From UBA981 sp942490995 (GTDB lineage Bacteria > Pseudomonadota > Gammaproteobacteria > Ga0077536), in assembly GCA_942490995.1 (NCBI GenBank), contig CALOBG010000051.1, forward strand, positions 124,001-188,000: a DNA stretch of 64,000 nt. The letters are read 5' to 3'. Shown here one piece after another: positions 1 through 7,014 of this stretch. Positions within the stretch are counted from its first letter, which is position 1; each line of letters opens with the position of its first letter. Made by a program: the position numbers and the translations under genes. A model generated the notes under the pieces. That model ran no database searches, was not told the origin of the DNA, and worked only from the letters and a program-made list of their open reading frames with translations.

Positions 1-122
1 GTATTTGCCGGAATTTCAAGGAGATGTGGATCGTCCCAAAGGGTTTGGGCCGACTCGAAATCAATGCCATGCTTGTCCAGATTTCGCTGGCTTTTGGCTC
101 GGTCGTATTCGAATACCGGCAT
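1..122 (-). CDS. brnT: Partial BrnT-like ribonuclease toxin, cut by the window edge
   Basis: Only the first 40 codons are present, reading off the left edge. The translation begins MPVFEYDRAKSQRNLDKHGI and continues DFESAQTLWDDP, which is the hallmark N-terminus of BrnT toxins (aromatic-acidic-Asp, AK.N..KHG..FE.A, DDP). BrnT is an RNase-type toxin normally followed by its DNA-binding antitoxin BrnA, which would lie outside the window. The gene starts 56 bases beyond the attC site and reads away from the integrase, so it fits a second integron cassette in the usual orientation. The call rests on motif recognition over a short stretch; the rest of the toxin and the antitoxin cannot be checked here. 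Confidence 0.72.
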   Translation of the reverse strand, partial: MPVFEYDRAKSQRNLDKHGIDFESAQTLWDDPHLLEIPAN

Positions 123-139
123 GGTATAGAAAATATACC
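123..139. promoter_or_regulatory. Palindrome abutting the brnT start, possible autoregulatory operator
   Basis: GGTATA, five bases, TATACC. The palindrome ends exactly next to the brnT initiation codon and is A+T rich, so it could double as a promoter element. BrnTA-type modules are repressed by their own antitoxin complex; assigning this palindrome as the binding site is inference. Confidence 0.4.
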
Positions 140-177
140 AAAATGCCCGATTGTGCTACGTATGGGTTTCCTGCGGC

Positions 178-287
178 ATCTAACGCTCGGATAACCTGCG
201 TGTTACAGCGCGCTTCTTGGAGGCGAAAATGCGAAGCCGCTGGAAAGAAGCGCGCTGTAACACGTCAGGTTGATCCGTTTGTTAGGT
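178..287 (-). repeat. attC: attC recombination site of an integron cassette
   Basis: On the minus strand the site runs R'' ACCTAAC (287-281), a long stem-loop, then R' GTTAGAT (184-178). The two arms (277-245 and 218-188) pair over about 31 bases, including a perfect 20-base inner stem, with two unpaired bases, both on the R'' side. This is the arrangement of known attC sites, where the extrahelical bases sit in the arm next to R''. It fixes the array direction as leftward, away from the integrase at 1001-2383, so the site belongs to the yefM-yoeB cassette on its right. Confidence 0.9.
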
Positions 288-298
288 GCCGCTATCAT

Positions 299-316
299 TG
301 TACAAGTAATGGTACA
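299..316. promoter_or_regulatory. Probable YefM operator, two TGTACA-type half-sites
   Basis: TGTACA (299-304) and GGTACA (311-316) lie 12 bases apart, 20-37 bases before the yefM start. The Escherichia coli yefM-yoeB operator is built from palindromes with a TGTACA core, so the match in sequence, spacing and position supports autoregulation by YefM-YoeB from a promoter inside the cassette. Confidence 0.6.
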
Positions 317-335
317 GCTATCCGGATATCTCACG

Positions 336-587
336 ATGGACACAATTACTTATTCCGAAGCTCGCAGCAAGCTGGCTAAAACTATGGAAAAAGTCTGTGA
401 CGATCACGCCCCCGTCATCATTACGCGTAAGAATTCGCGCTCTGTCGTGATGCTGTCGCTCGATGATTATGAAGCTCTCGAAGAGACTACTTACCTACTC
501 CATAGCCCGAAAAACGCGAAACGGCTCCTCGAATCAATCGCTGAAATTGAGTCTTCCGGAGGGACGGAACGAGCCCTCGCTGAATGA
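336..587 (+). CDS. yefM: YefM antitoxin (Phd/YefM family)
   Basis: An 83-residue Phd/YefM protein that starts MDTITYSEARSKLAKTMEKV and contains the family signature for the antitoxin (residues 1-50: a DNA-binding fold with ITRKNSRSVVMLSLDDYEALEET). The C-terminal third is the flexible region that wraps the YoeB toxin. It binds DNA with YoeB to repress the pair and neutralises the toxin. Its stop overlaps the yoeB start by four bases (ATGA), so the two are translationally coupled. A longer reading frame begins at 270 but would run through the attC arm and the operator; the ATG at 336 matches homologues. The pair reads toward the integrase, opposite to the array direction fixed by attC. Confidence 0.93.
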   Translation: MDTITYSEARSKLAKTMEKVCDDHAPVIITRKNSRSVVMLSLDDYEALEETTYLLHSPKNAKRLLESIAEIESSGGTERALAE

Positions 588-838
588 AGCTGATCTTTTC
601 GGAACATGCCTGGAAGGATTACTTGTACTGGCAACGTACCGACAAAAAGCTACTAAAACGGATTAACTCTCTGATACTCGACATTCAGCGCTCACCATTT
701 GAGGGGATAGGAAAGCCAGAACCTCTCAAGCATGGACTGGCCGGGTATTGGTCTCGGCGCATCAATGACGAACATCGTGTCGTCTACAGGTTCGAAGACG
801 ACGCGATTTACTTTGCGCAAATGCGGTACCACTACTAA
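584..838 (+). CDS. yoeB: YoeB mRNA interferase toxin
   Basis: An 84-residue RelE/YoeB-superfamily toxin, the same length as the Escherichia coli protein. YoeB enters the ribosomal A site and cuts mRNA. The residues known to act in catalysis are all present at the same numbers: Glu46, Arg65, His83 and the terminal Tyr84 (protein ends RYHY). The toxin therefore looks active. It overlaps yefM by four bases and ends nine bases before the attI-like core at 848-854. With yefM it makes up the whole protein content of the first integron cassette. Confidence 0.95.
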   Translation: MKLIFSEHAWKDYLYWQRTDKKLLKRINSLILDIQRSPFEGIGKPEPLKHGLAGYWSRRINDEHRVVYRFEDDAIYFAQMRYHY

Positions 839-847
839 GGACGAGGC

Positions 848-905
848 ACCTAACAGTTGTATATACAGAATGCGTAAATAGTGTACTAGGCAGAATCAAT
901 ATAGT
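848..905 (-). other. attI: attI-like integration site next to the integrase
   Basis: On the minus strand, ACAACTGTTAGGTG ends at 847. GTTAGGT (854-848) matches the integron core GTTRRRY, preceded by an ACAACT-type sequence reminiscent of attI1. It lies between the first cassette and the 5' end of intI, which is where attI belongs. The outer limit (about 905) is a guess, because attI sites share little beyond the core. Distance from this core to the attC R' core gives a first cassette of about 670 bases. Confidence 0.65.
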
Positions 906-986
906 CAGATAAATACGGAATAGGTACACTCGTGGGAGTGAGGCTGGCTGGTGCGCTATACGCCGGCAATATCCCGACTTTGGAAC

Positions 987-993
987 AAGGAGG
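987..993 (+). promoter_or_regulatory. Ribosome binding site that fixes the intI start
   Basis: AAGGAGG, seven bases before the ATG at 1001. It favours this start over an in-frame upstream codon at 932 that has no comparable site. Confidence 0.8.
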
Positions 994-1000
994 TTCTGAA

Positions 1001-2383
1001 ATGGGCGAGATCGCTCCACGGATCAAGGACGACGATTTCTGGGATCGGTTCATTCAATGCGTGCGCAAGGTCGAGCGTCGGCCGATATTCGTGCGCCATT
1101 ATGTGTTGCGGGTCGAGCGGTACCTTCGGGCGATGCGCGGTACCGACCCGGCGACCCATCGGGCGCTCGATGTCGAGGCGTGGCTGCGTCGCGCCGGGCA
1201 ATCTTCGCGGCTCGAGTCCTGGCAGTTTGTTCAGATCGTGAACGCGCTGCAGCTGTTTTTCGATGAGTTTCTGCGCGTGCCGTGGGCCGGCACGTTTGAT
1301 TGGGACTACTGGCGGGTTGGCGCGCGCACGCTGGACACCTCCCACTCGACCCTCGCGCGGGAAGCGCCGGTTCCGCTCGACGGCGATGATCACGACGGTG
1401 TCCGTCTCGGGGAAATCCGGCGCATGCACCCCGAGATTTTCGATCCGCTGACCTCGGCTATCCGCCAGCGCGCCTATTCGATCCGTACCGAGCAGGCCTA
1501 CACGCACTGGGTGGCCCGCTATCTGGCTTTCTATGCAGCTCGCGATCCGCGCGAGCTGACTGGCGCGGATGTTCGCCACTTCCTGGAATTCCTGGTGGTG
1601 AAACGCAACGTGGCCGCGAGTACGCAAGGCCAGGCCCTGAACGCTCTGGTGTTTCTCTACGCGCAGGTTCTGGAAATGCCACTGCCCGAACTGGAGTCGT
1701 TCGCTAGATCGAAGCGTCCGCGCAAGTTGCCGGTGGTCATGACCCCGGATCAGGTTCGGGCGCTTTTTGCGCAGATGACCGGGGTACAGTTGCTGATGGC
1801 GCGGCTGCTGTACGGTACGGGCATGCGGCTCATGGAATGTATCCGCCTGCGCGTCAAGGACATCGACTTTGATTACCGTCAGATTGTCGTCCGCGATGGC
1901 AAGGGCGCGAAAGATCGCGTCGTACCGCTGCCTGACGCTTTACGCGTACCCCTGCGCCAGCATCTGGACGAAGTCAGAAGTTGTTTTGACGACGATATCG
2001 CCAATGGCTTCGGCGAGGTGTTTATGCCCGATGCGCTGGCGCGCAAGTACCCCAGTGCTGCGCGCGAGTGGCAATGGCAGTATGCTTTTCCCAGCAAGCG
2101 GCTGTCGGTGGATCCGCGCAGCAACCGCACGCGTCGGCACCACCTGCACGAAAACAGCCTGCAGCGCGCGGTCAAAACCGCGGCCAAAGCCGCGCAAATC
2201 ACCAAGCCGGTGAATTGCCACAGTCTGCGGCATTCATTCGCCACCCATCTACTCGAAGCGGCTTACGACATCCGCACGGTGCAGGAACTGCTCGGGCACG
2301 CCGACGTGTCGACAACGATGATTTATACGCACGTACTCAATCGCGGCGGCAAAGGCGTGCAGAGTCCGCTCGACCGCCTGTGA
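1001..2383 (+). CDS. intI: Integron integrase (tyrosine recombinase) with extended N-terminus
   Basis: This 460-residue tyrosine recombinase catalyses attI x attC cassette exchange. The C-terminal half is diagnostic for IntI: the catalytic Arg in YGTGMRLMECIRLRVKD, the IntI-specific insert with REWQWQYAFPSKRLSVDPR and RRHHLHE, then CHSLRHSFATH, LLGHADVSTTMIYTHVLN with the catalytic Tyr. Residues from about 145 carry the usual core-binding domain (IRQRAYSIRTEQAYTHWVARY). Class 1 IntI is 337 residues; here about 120 extra residues at the N-terminus look like a second SAM-like core-binding domain (VERYLRAM, WQFVQIVNALQLFF). It reads away from the cassettes, as in canonical integrons, and ends 14 bases from the convergent purD. 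All catalytic residues are present, so it should be active. Confidence 0.95.
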   Translation: MGEIAPRIKDDDFWDRFIQCVRKVERRPIFVRHYVLRVERYLRAMRGTDPATHRALDVEAWLRRAGQSSRLESWQFVQIVNALQLFFDEFLRVPWAGTFDWDYWRVGARTLDTSHSTLAREAPVPLDGDDHDGVRLGEIRRMHPEIFDPLTSAIRQRAYSIRTEQAYTHWVARYLAFYAARDPRELTGADVRHFLEFLVVKRNVAASTQGQALNALVFLYAQVLEMPLPELESFARSKRPRKLPVVMTPDQVRALFAQMTGVQLLMARLLYGTGMRLMECIRLRVKDIDFDYRQIVVRDGKGAKDRVVPLPDALRVPLRQHLDEVRSCFDDDIANGFGEVFMPDALARKYPSAAREWQWQYAFPSKRLSVDPRSNRTRRHHLHENSLQRAVKTAAKAAQITKPVNCHSLRHSFATHLLEAAYDIRTVQELLGHADVSTTMIYTHVLNRGGKGVQSPLDRL

Positions 2384-2396
2384 TTGCAACTGGGGT

Positions 2397-3686
2397 TCAG
2401 ACGCCCTTGCGTTCTCTCGCGACGGCGCGGTAGCCGATGTCGCGCCGGCAGAACATGCCGTCCCAGCTGATCTCATCAACCCGCGCATAGGCTGTCGCCT
2501 GCGCGGCGGCAACGTTCTCGCCGAGACCAACGACACACAGCACGCGGCCGCCGCTGGTCACACATTCGCCGTCCACTTGTCGCGTACCGGCATGGAATAC
2601 CCGCGCGTCCGGGCGGTCGCCGCCGAGCCCGCTGATCACGTCACCCTTTTTATAGTCGGCGGGATAACCGCCGGCGGCCAGCACGACGCCGAGCGCAGCA
2701 CGCTCGTCCCACTCCAGCGTGACGGTGTCGGCATTGCCATCGAGCACGGCCAGGCAGGCGCCGACCAGGTCGGTCTCGAGGCGCATCATGATCGGCTGGG
2801 TTTCGGGATCGCCGAAGCGGCAATTGAATTCGAGCACTTTCGGAATGCCGTCGGCGCCGATCATCAGTCCGGCGTAAAGAAATCCGGCGTAGGGACGGCC
2901 GTCGCTGCGCATGCCGGCGAGGGTCGGCTTTATCACGCTGTCCATGATCCGTGCGCTCATCGCCGCGTCGATGACCGGCGCCGGCGAGTAGGCGCCCATG
3001 CCGCCGGTATTGGGTCCGCGATCGCCGTCGTCGCGGGCCTTGTGATCCTGCGAGGAGGCGAACGGGATCGCGGTATCGCCGTCGCACATACAGATGAAAC
3101 TGGCCTCTTCGCCGCGCAGAAACTCTTCGACCACGATGCGCGCGCCGGCGGCACCGAAACAGCCCTCGCCGAGCATGCTGCGCGCAGCCTCGAGCGCCTG
3201 TTCGTGGCTGGTGGCGACAACCACACCTTTACCCGCGGCGAGGCCGTCGGCCTTGACCACGATCGGCACCGGCCCGGCGGCGATATGGGCCAGCGCCGCA
3301 TCGAGGTCGTCAAACGTCGCGTACGCGGCGGTCGGGATCGCGTGGCGCTTGAGAAAATCCTTGCTATACGACTTCGACGCTTCGAGGACTGCGGCGGCTT
3401 GCGGCGGACCGAAACATTTCAGACCCTGGGCCTGGAACGCGTCGACCACACCGGCGACGAGTGGTGCTTCCGGGCCGACGATGGTCAGGCCGATCGCTTC
3501 GCTCGCGGCGTAGTGCACCAGGCCTTCGATGTCCTCTGCGTCGATCGCGACATTGCTGACCCCGGGCTCGGCGGCGGTTCCGGCATTGCCCGGCGCGCAC
3601 AACACGGCTTCGACCCGCGGTGACTGCGCGCACTTCCAGGCCAGCGCGTGTTCGCGCCCGCCACCGCCGATGATCAGTACTTTCAT
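2397..3686 (-). CDS. purD: Phosphoribosylamine-glycine ligase (GARS)
   Basis: PurD joins glycine to 5-phosphoribosylamine using ATP, the second step of de novo purine synthesis. The 429-residue length is standard. Visible features are the N-terminal dinucleotide-like loop MKVLIIGGGGREHALAWK, the ATP-grasp domain with VKADGLAAGKGVVVA (around residue 145), the GPNTGGMGAYSPAPV segment and the metal-binding EFNCRFGDPETQ. It lies 20 bases after purH on the same strand and probably shares its transcript. Its 3' end faces intI. Confidence 0.97.
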   Translation of the reverse strand: MKVLIIGGGGREHALAWKCAQSPRVEAVLCAPGNAGTAAEPGVSNVAIDAEDIEGLVHYAASEAIGLTIVGPEAPLVAGVVDAFQAQGLKCFGPPQAAAVLEASKSYSKDFLKRHAIPTAAYATFDDLDAALAHIAAGPVPIVVKADGLAAGKGVVVATSHEQALEAARSMLGEGCFGAAGARIVVEEFLRGEEASFICMCDGDTAIPFASSQDHKARDDGDRGPNTGGMGAYSPAPVIDAAMSARIMDSVIKPTLAGMRSDGRPYAGFLYAGLMIGADGIPKVLEFNCRFGDPETQPIMMRLETDLVGACLAVLDGNADTVTLEWDERAALGVVLAAGGYPADYKKGDVISGLGGDRPDARVFHAGTRQVDGECVTSGGRVLCVVGLGENVAAAQATAYARVDEISWDGMFCRRDIGYRAVARERKGV

Positions 3687-3706
3687 GGTCGCGCTGCGAC
3701 GCCCAC

Positions 3707-5287
3707 TCAGTGTCTGAAATGACGCTGGCTGGTAAACACCATCGCCATACCGTGTTCGTCGGCGGCGGCGATGACTTCGGCGTCGCGCATCGAACCGCCC
3801 GGCTGGATCACGGCGCGGATACCGACTTCGGCGGCCGAATCGATGCCATCGCGGAACGGAAAAAAGGCGTCCGAAGCCATCACCGAGCCGGTTACCTCAA
3901 GACCCTCGTCGGCAGCCTTGATGGCGGCAATGCGCGCGCTGTAAACGCGGCTCATCTGCCCGGCGCCGATGCCGATGGTGCGCTGCCCGCGCGCGTATAC
4001 GATCGCGTTCGACTTCACGCATGCGACCACCCGCCAGGCAAACAGCAGGTCAGTAAGCTCGTCCGCGCTGGGCTGGCGTTTGCTCACCGTTTTCAGATCT
4101 TCGAGGCCCAGGGTCTGGGCGTTGAAATCGCGGTCCTGCACCAGCAGGCCGCCCATCACGCGTTTGTACTCTAGTTGTTGGAGCGGCGCCTCGGGCCACG
4201 CGCCGGTCGCAAGTACGCGCACGTTCTGCTTGGTTTTGAGGACAATGAGCGCGGCGGATTCGATCGTCGGCGCGATGATCACTTCGACGAATTGGCGTTC
4301 AACGATAGCCTTCGCCAACGCCGCGTTGAGCGGCCGGTTGAAGGCGATGATGCCGCCGAACGCCGAAGTCGGATCGGTGGCGTAGGCGGCTTCGTAGGCG
4401 CTGGCGATGTCGGTGGCCTCGGCAACCCCGCAGGGATTGGCGTGCTTGACAATGCAGCAGGCTGGGTTGCGGAACGAGCGCACACAGTCGAGCGCGGCGT
4501 CGGTGTCGGCGATGTTGTTGTACGACATCGGCTTGCCCTGGAACTGTTCGGCGCGTGCGAGCGTACCGGCCGGCACATCGGCATCGACGTAGAACGCCGC
4601 TTGTTGGTGCGGGTTCTCGCCGTAGCGCAGTACTTCACGGCGCTCGACGCGAATATCGAGCCGTTCGGGAAAGCGTTCCACGCTGCCGGCAGCGCGCGCA
4701 TCGAGGTAAGTACTGATGGCGCGGTCGTAATGCGCGGTATGGGCAAACGCCTTGGCCGCGAGTCGATAGCGGGTGGCGCCGCCGACCGCGCCGTCGCGTT
4801 CGAGCTCGGCCAGCACCGCCTGGTAATCCCTGGGGTCGCAGACCACCGCGACGTGGGCGTGGTTCTTGGCCGCCGCGCGCAGCATCGCCGGACCGCCGAT
4901 GTCGATATTTTCCACCGCCTCGTCAAAGCTGCAATCGGGTCGCGCGATGGTCTGTTCAAAAGGGTAGAGGTTGACCACCACCAGGTCGATTGGCGCGATC
5001 GCGTATTCGCCCATCGCCGCGTCGTCGATCCCGCGCCGGGCAAGGATGCCACCGTGGACTTTGGGATGCAGGGTTTTGACCCGACCGCCCATAATCTCGG
5101 GAAAACCGGTGTGTTCGGAAACTTCGCGCACCGCGATACCGGCAGCACCGAGTGCACGCGCCGAGCCGCCGGTGGAAAGGATGCCGATCCCGGCCGCCTG
5201 CAGACCGCTCGCAAACGACTCGATGCCGCGCTTGTCAGACACACTGATCAGCGCCCACGCCTGCGGGCGCGCTGTTGGATTACTCAT
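3707..5287 (-). CDS. purH: Bifunctional AICAR transformylase / IMP cyclohydrolase
   Basis: PurH carries out the last two steps to IMP. The N-terminal IMP cyclohydrolase (to about residue 200) has ALISVSDKRGIESFA, STGGSARAL and GGRVKTLHPKVHGGILARRG; the AICAR transformylase domain follows with the catalytic Lys-His in IVKHANPCGVA and ends MVFTSQRHFRH. At 526 residues it is full length. It lies 32 bases downstream of fis and upstream of purD, the order fis-purH-purD seen in many gammaproteobacteria. Confidence 0.97.
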   Translation of the reverse strand: MSNPTARPQAWALISVSDKRGIESFASGLQAAGIGILSTGGSARALGAAGIAVREVSEHTGFPEIMGGRVKTLHPKVHGGILARRGIDDAAMGEYAIAPIDLVVVNLYPFEQTIARPDCSFDEAVENIDIGGPAMLRAAAKNHAHVAVVCDPRDYQAVLAELERDGAVGGATRYRLAAKAFAHTAHYDRAISTYLDARAAGSVERFPERLDIRVERREVLRYGENPHQQAAFYVDADVPAGTLARAEQFQGKPMSYNNIADTDAALDCVRSFRNPACCIVKHANPCGVAEATDIASAYEAAYATDPTSAFGGIIAFNRPLNAALAKAIVERQFVEVIIAPTIESAALIVLKTKQNVRVLATGAWPEAPLQQLEYKRVMGGLLVQDRDFNAQTLGLEDLKTVSKRQPSADELTDLLFAWRVVACVKSNAIVYARGQRTIGIGAGQMSRVYSARIAAIKAADEGLEVTGSVMASDAFFPFRDGIDSAAEVGIRAVIQPGGSMRDAEVIAAADEHGMAMVFTSQRHFRH

Positions 5288-5319
5288 CGGCGCTGACCTG
5301 GATAATTGCGGTATGCGAC

Positions 5320-5580
5320 TTACTTGTTGTTCAGTCCGTACTTGTTCAGTCGCGTGCGCAGCGTCGCGCGGTTCATACCCAGAATCTGCGCGGCGCGTGA
5401 AATATTGCCGCGCGTCTCGCGCAGTACGATCTCAAGCAGCGGGCGCTCGACCTGCGAGATCACCAGGTCGTAGAGTTCGGCGGCCGGCTGGCCGTTGAGA
5501 TCCTTGAAGTAGCGGTCCAGCGATTGTGCAACCAGTTCGCAGAGTGGTGCGTCGGCACTCTTGCTGCGCTTGGTACTCAA
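5320..5580 (-). CDS. fis: Fis nucleoid-associated regulator
   Basis: Fis bends DNA at many promoters and at site-specific recombination enhancers. The 86-residue protein keeps the C-terminal core PLLEIVLRETRGNISRAAQI and the helix-turn-helix LGMNRATLRTRLNKYGLN. It is a little shorter than the 98-residue Escherichia coli Fis, mostly in the N-terminal region. The start overlaps the dusB stop by four bases, the classic dusB-fis operon, where fis translation depends on the upstream gene. Confidence 0.96.
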   Translation of the reverse strand: MSTKRSKSADAPLCELVAQSLDRYFKDLNGQPAAELYDLVISQVERPLLEIVLRETRGNISRAAQILGMNRATLRTRLNKYGLNNK

Positions 5581-6554
5581 GCTGCCAGCTCCAGCGTCGC
5601 TTCGTCGGCAAGGCTATCGATAAACTGCCGCTGCGACGCCACGCTGTCGAGTCGGTTGAACAGCGCACGTCGCGCCGCGCCGCCCGGCACGTGTGCCAGG
5701 TACCAGCCAATGTGTTTGCGTGCGATCCGCACCCCCGCAAGCTCGCCATACAAGGCATGCAGGCCGTCGAGGTGCTCGCGCATCACCAGCGCACGCGTCG
5801 CCAGGTCCGGCGGGTTCCAGTCGCGGCCGGCGAGCGCGGCCTTGATCGCGCCGAACAGCCACGGGTTACCTTGCGCACCGCGCCCGATCATCAACCCGTC
5901 GACACCAGTATCAGCAAGCACGTGCACGGCCTGTTCGGCGCTGATGATGTCGCCATTGGCAATCACCGGGATCGAAACCGCCTGTTTGACCGCGGCAATG
6001 GTGTCGTATTCAGCCTTGCCGCGAAACGCGCAGGCGCGCGTCCGTCCGTGCATGGTGATCGCGGCGATGCCGCAGTCCTCGGCGAGGCGCGCGATGCCGA
6101 CGCCATTGCGCGCCTGCGGACTGGTGCCGGTGCGCGTTTTGAGGGTGACCGGCACCTCGACCGCAGCGACGACACTGGCGAGGATCCGGGCGACCAGGGT
6201 TTCGTTTTCGAGCAGCGCTGAACCGGCCTGCTTGTTGCAGACCTTTTTTGCCGGGCAGCCCATGTTGATGTCGATGATGTCGGCGCCGCGCTCGCGGGCC
6301 ATGCGCGCGCAGTCGGCCAGTGTGTCCGGATCGGCGCCCGCGATCTGAAAAATCCGTGGTGCGCTTTCATTATCGAAGTTCAGTCGCGTGCGTGATTTTT
6401 GTGTGTCCCACAACGCCGTGCGCGTGGCGAGCATCTCCGAGACCGCGTAGTCGGCGCCGAGGCGGCGACACAAATTACGGAACGGCCGATCGCTGATCCC
6501 GGCCATCGGCGCCAGTGCGATGGGCTGTTGAAAATGGTATGGCCCGATGTTCAT
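5577..6554 (-). CDS. dusB: tRNA-dihydrouridine synthase B
   Basis: DusB is an FMN enzyme that reduces uridine to dihydrouridine in the tRNA D-loop. The 325-residue TIM barrel begins with LAPMAGISDRPFRNL (FMN phosphate loop) and contains the family signature INMGCPAKKVCNKQAGSALL with its catalytic Cys, then TLKTRTG, TMHGRTRACAF, IANGDI and GRGAQGNPWLF. It is the first gene of the dusB-fis operon and has a 460-base leader region upstream of it. Confidence 0.97.
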   Translation of the reverse strand: MNIGPYHFQQPIALAPMAGISDRPFRNLCRRLGADYAVSEMLATRTALWDTQKSRTRLNFDNESAPRIFQIAGADPDTLADCARMARERGADIIDINMGCPAKKVCNKQAGSALLENETLVARILASVVAAVEVPVTLKTRTGTSPQARNGVGIARLAEDCGIAAITMHGRTRACAFRGKAEYDTIAAVKQAVSIPVIANGDIISAEQAVHVLADTGVDGLMIGRGAQGNPWLFGAIKAALAGRDWNPPDLATRALVMREHLDGLHALYGELAGVRIARKHIGWYLAHVPGGAARRALFNRLDSVASQRQFIDSLADEATLELAA

Positions 6555-7014
6555 GTCTTGGGTCAGTAGCGTTCACACTTTTTAATGGGCGATGCCGGCA
6601 GCCGGTGCGTTATTCACACTCGATTGCAAATGCCGGATCCTCGTACAGCGGCGCGTTCCCCCGAGCGCTGACGAGGGGGCGATAATAGCCACAATGGCCG
6701 CCGGCTTAAAGGGCGCATTACCGGCGCGAAACCCCGACGGCACGATCTACTGGCGAGCGAAAACTCTCTGCCCACGGCTCCTCGCCGAAAAAGCTTCGGT
6801 CATAACGCTCGGCGCGCCGACTTGCGCACGGTACTTTCGCTCGGCGCGGCAACCCGGCAGACAGGATTTTTTGCCCGGACGAGAAGGGCATGCGGTGGTT
6901 TTCTCTACGCCCGGTTAACGAAATCGAATTCTGGTTGTTGCGAATGAGCGACGCGGAATGCGGCAATCGACTGCAACAGTCAGTCGCGATGTTGCGGTTG
7001 CTTACAGGTCGTGC
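6555..7014. other. 460-base intergenic region, no supported gene
   Basis: The stretch separates dusB from the DUF3426 gene, both on the minus strand, so it should hold the dusB-fis promoter and the 3' end of the upstream transcript. I see a CCCCC/GGGGG imperfect hairpin near 6660-6680 and a TTATTCACA DnaA-type box at 6610-6618. Open frames of about 80-108 codons cross it on both strands, but none resembles a known family or has a convincing ribosome binding site. Confidence 0.5.

Noticed and set aside
5..379. A 124-codon plus-strand frame at the left edge
   Set aside because: It runs antisense to brnT and straight through the attC stem-loop, which explains the sequence better.
855..870. Possible LexA box upstream of intI (ACAGTTGTATATACAG)
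   Set aside because: One half fits TATACAG but the other begins ACAG and not CTGT, so it is not a proper CTGT-N8-ACAG site. SOS control of this integrase is not supported.
2577..3623. A 348-codon open frame antisense to purD
   Set aside because: purD is intact and complete on the other strand; the antisense frame has only His/Gly/Asp-rich shadow composition and no recognisable motif. The same applies to long frames antisense to purH, accC, glnE and ggt.
6592..6918. A 108-codon frame upstream of dusB
   Set aside because: No family resemblance, no ribosome binding site, and an equally long frame overlaps it on the other strand.
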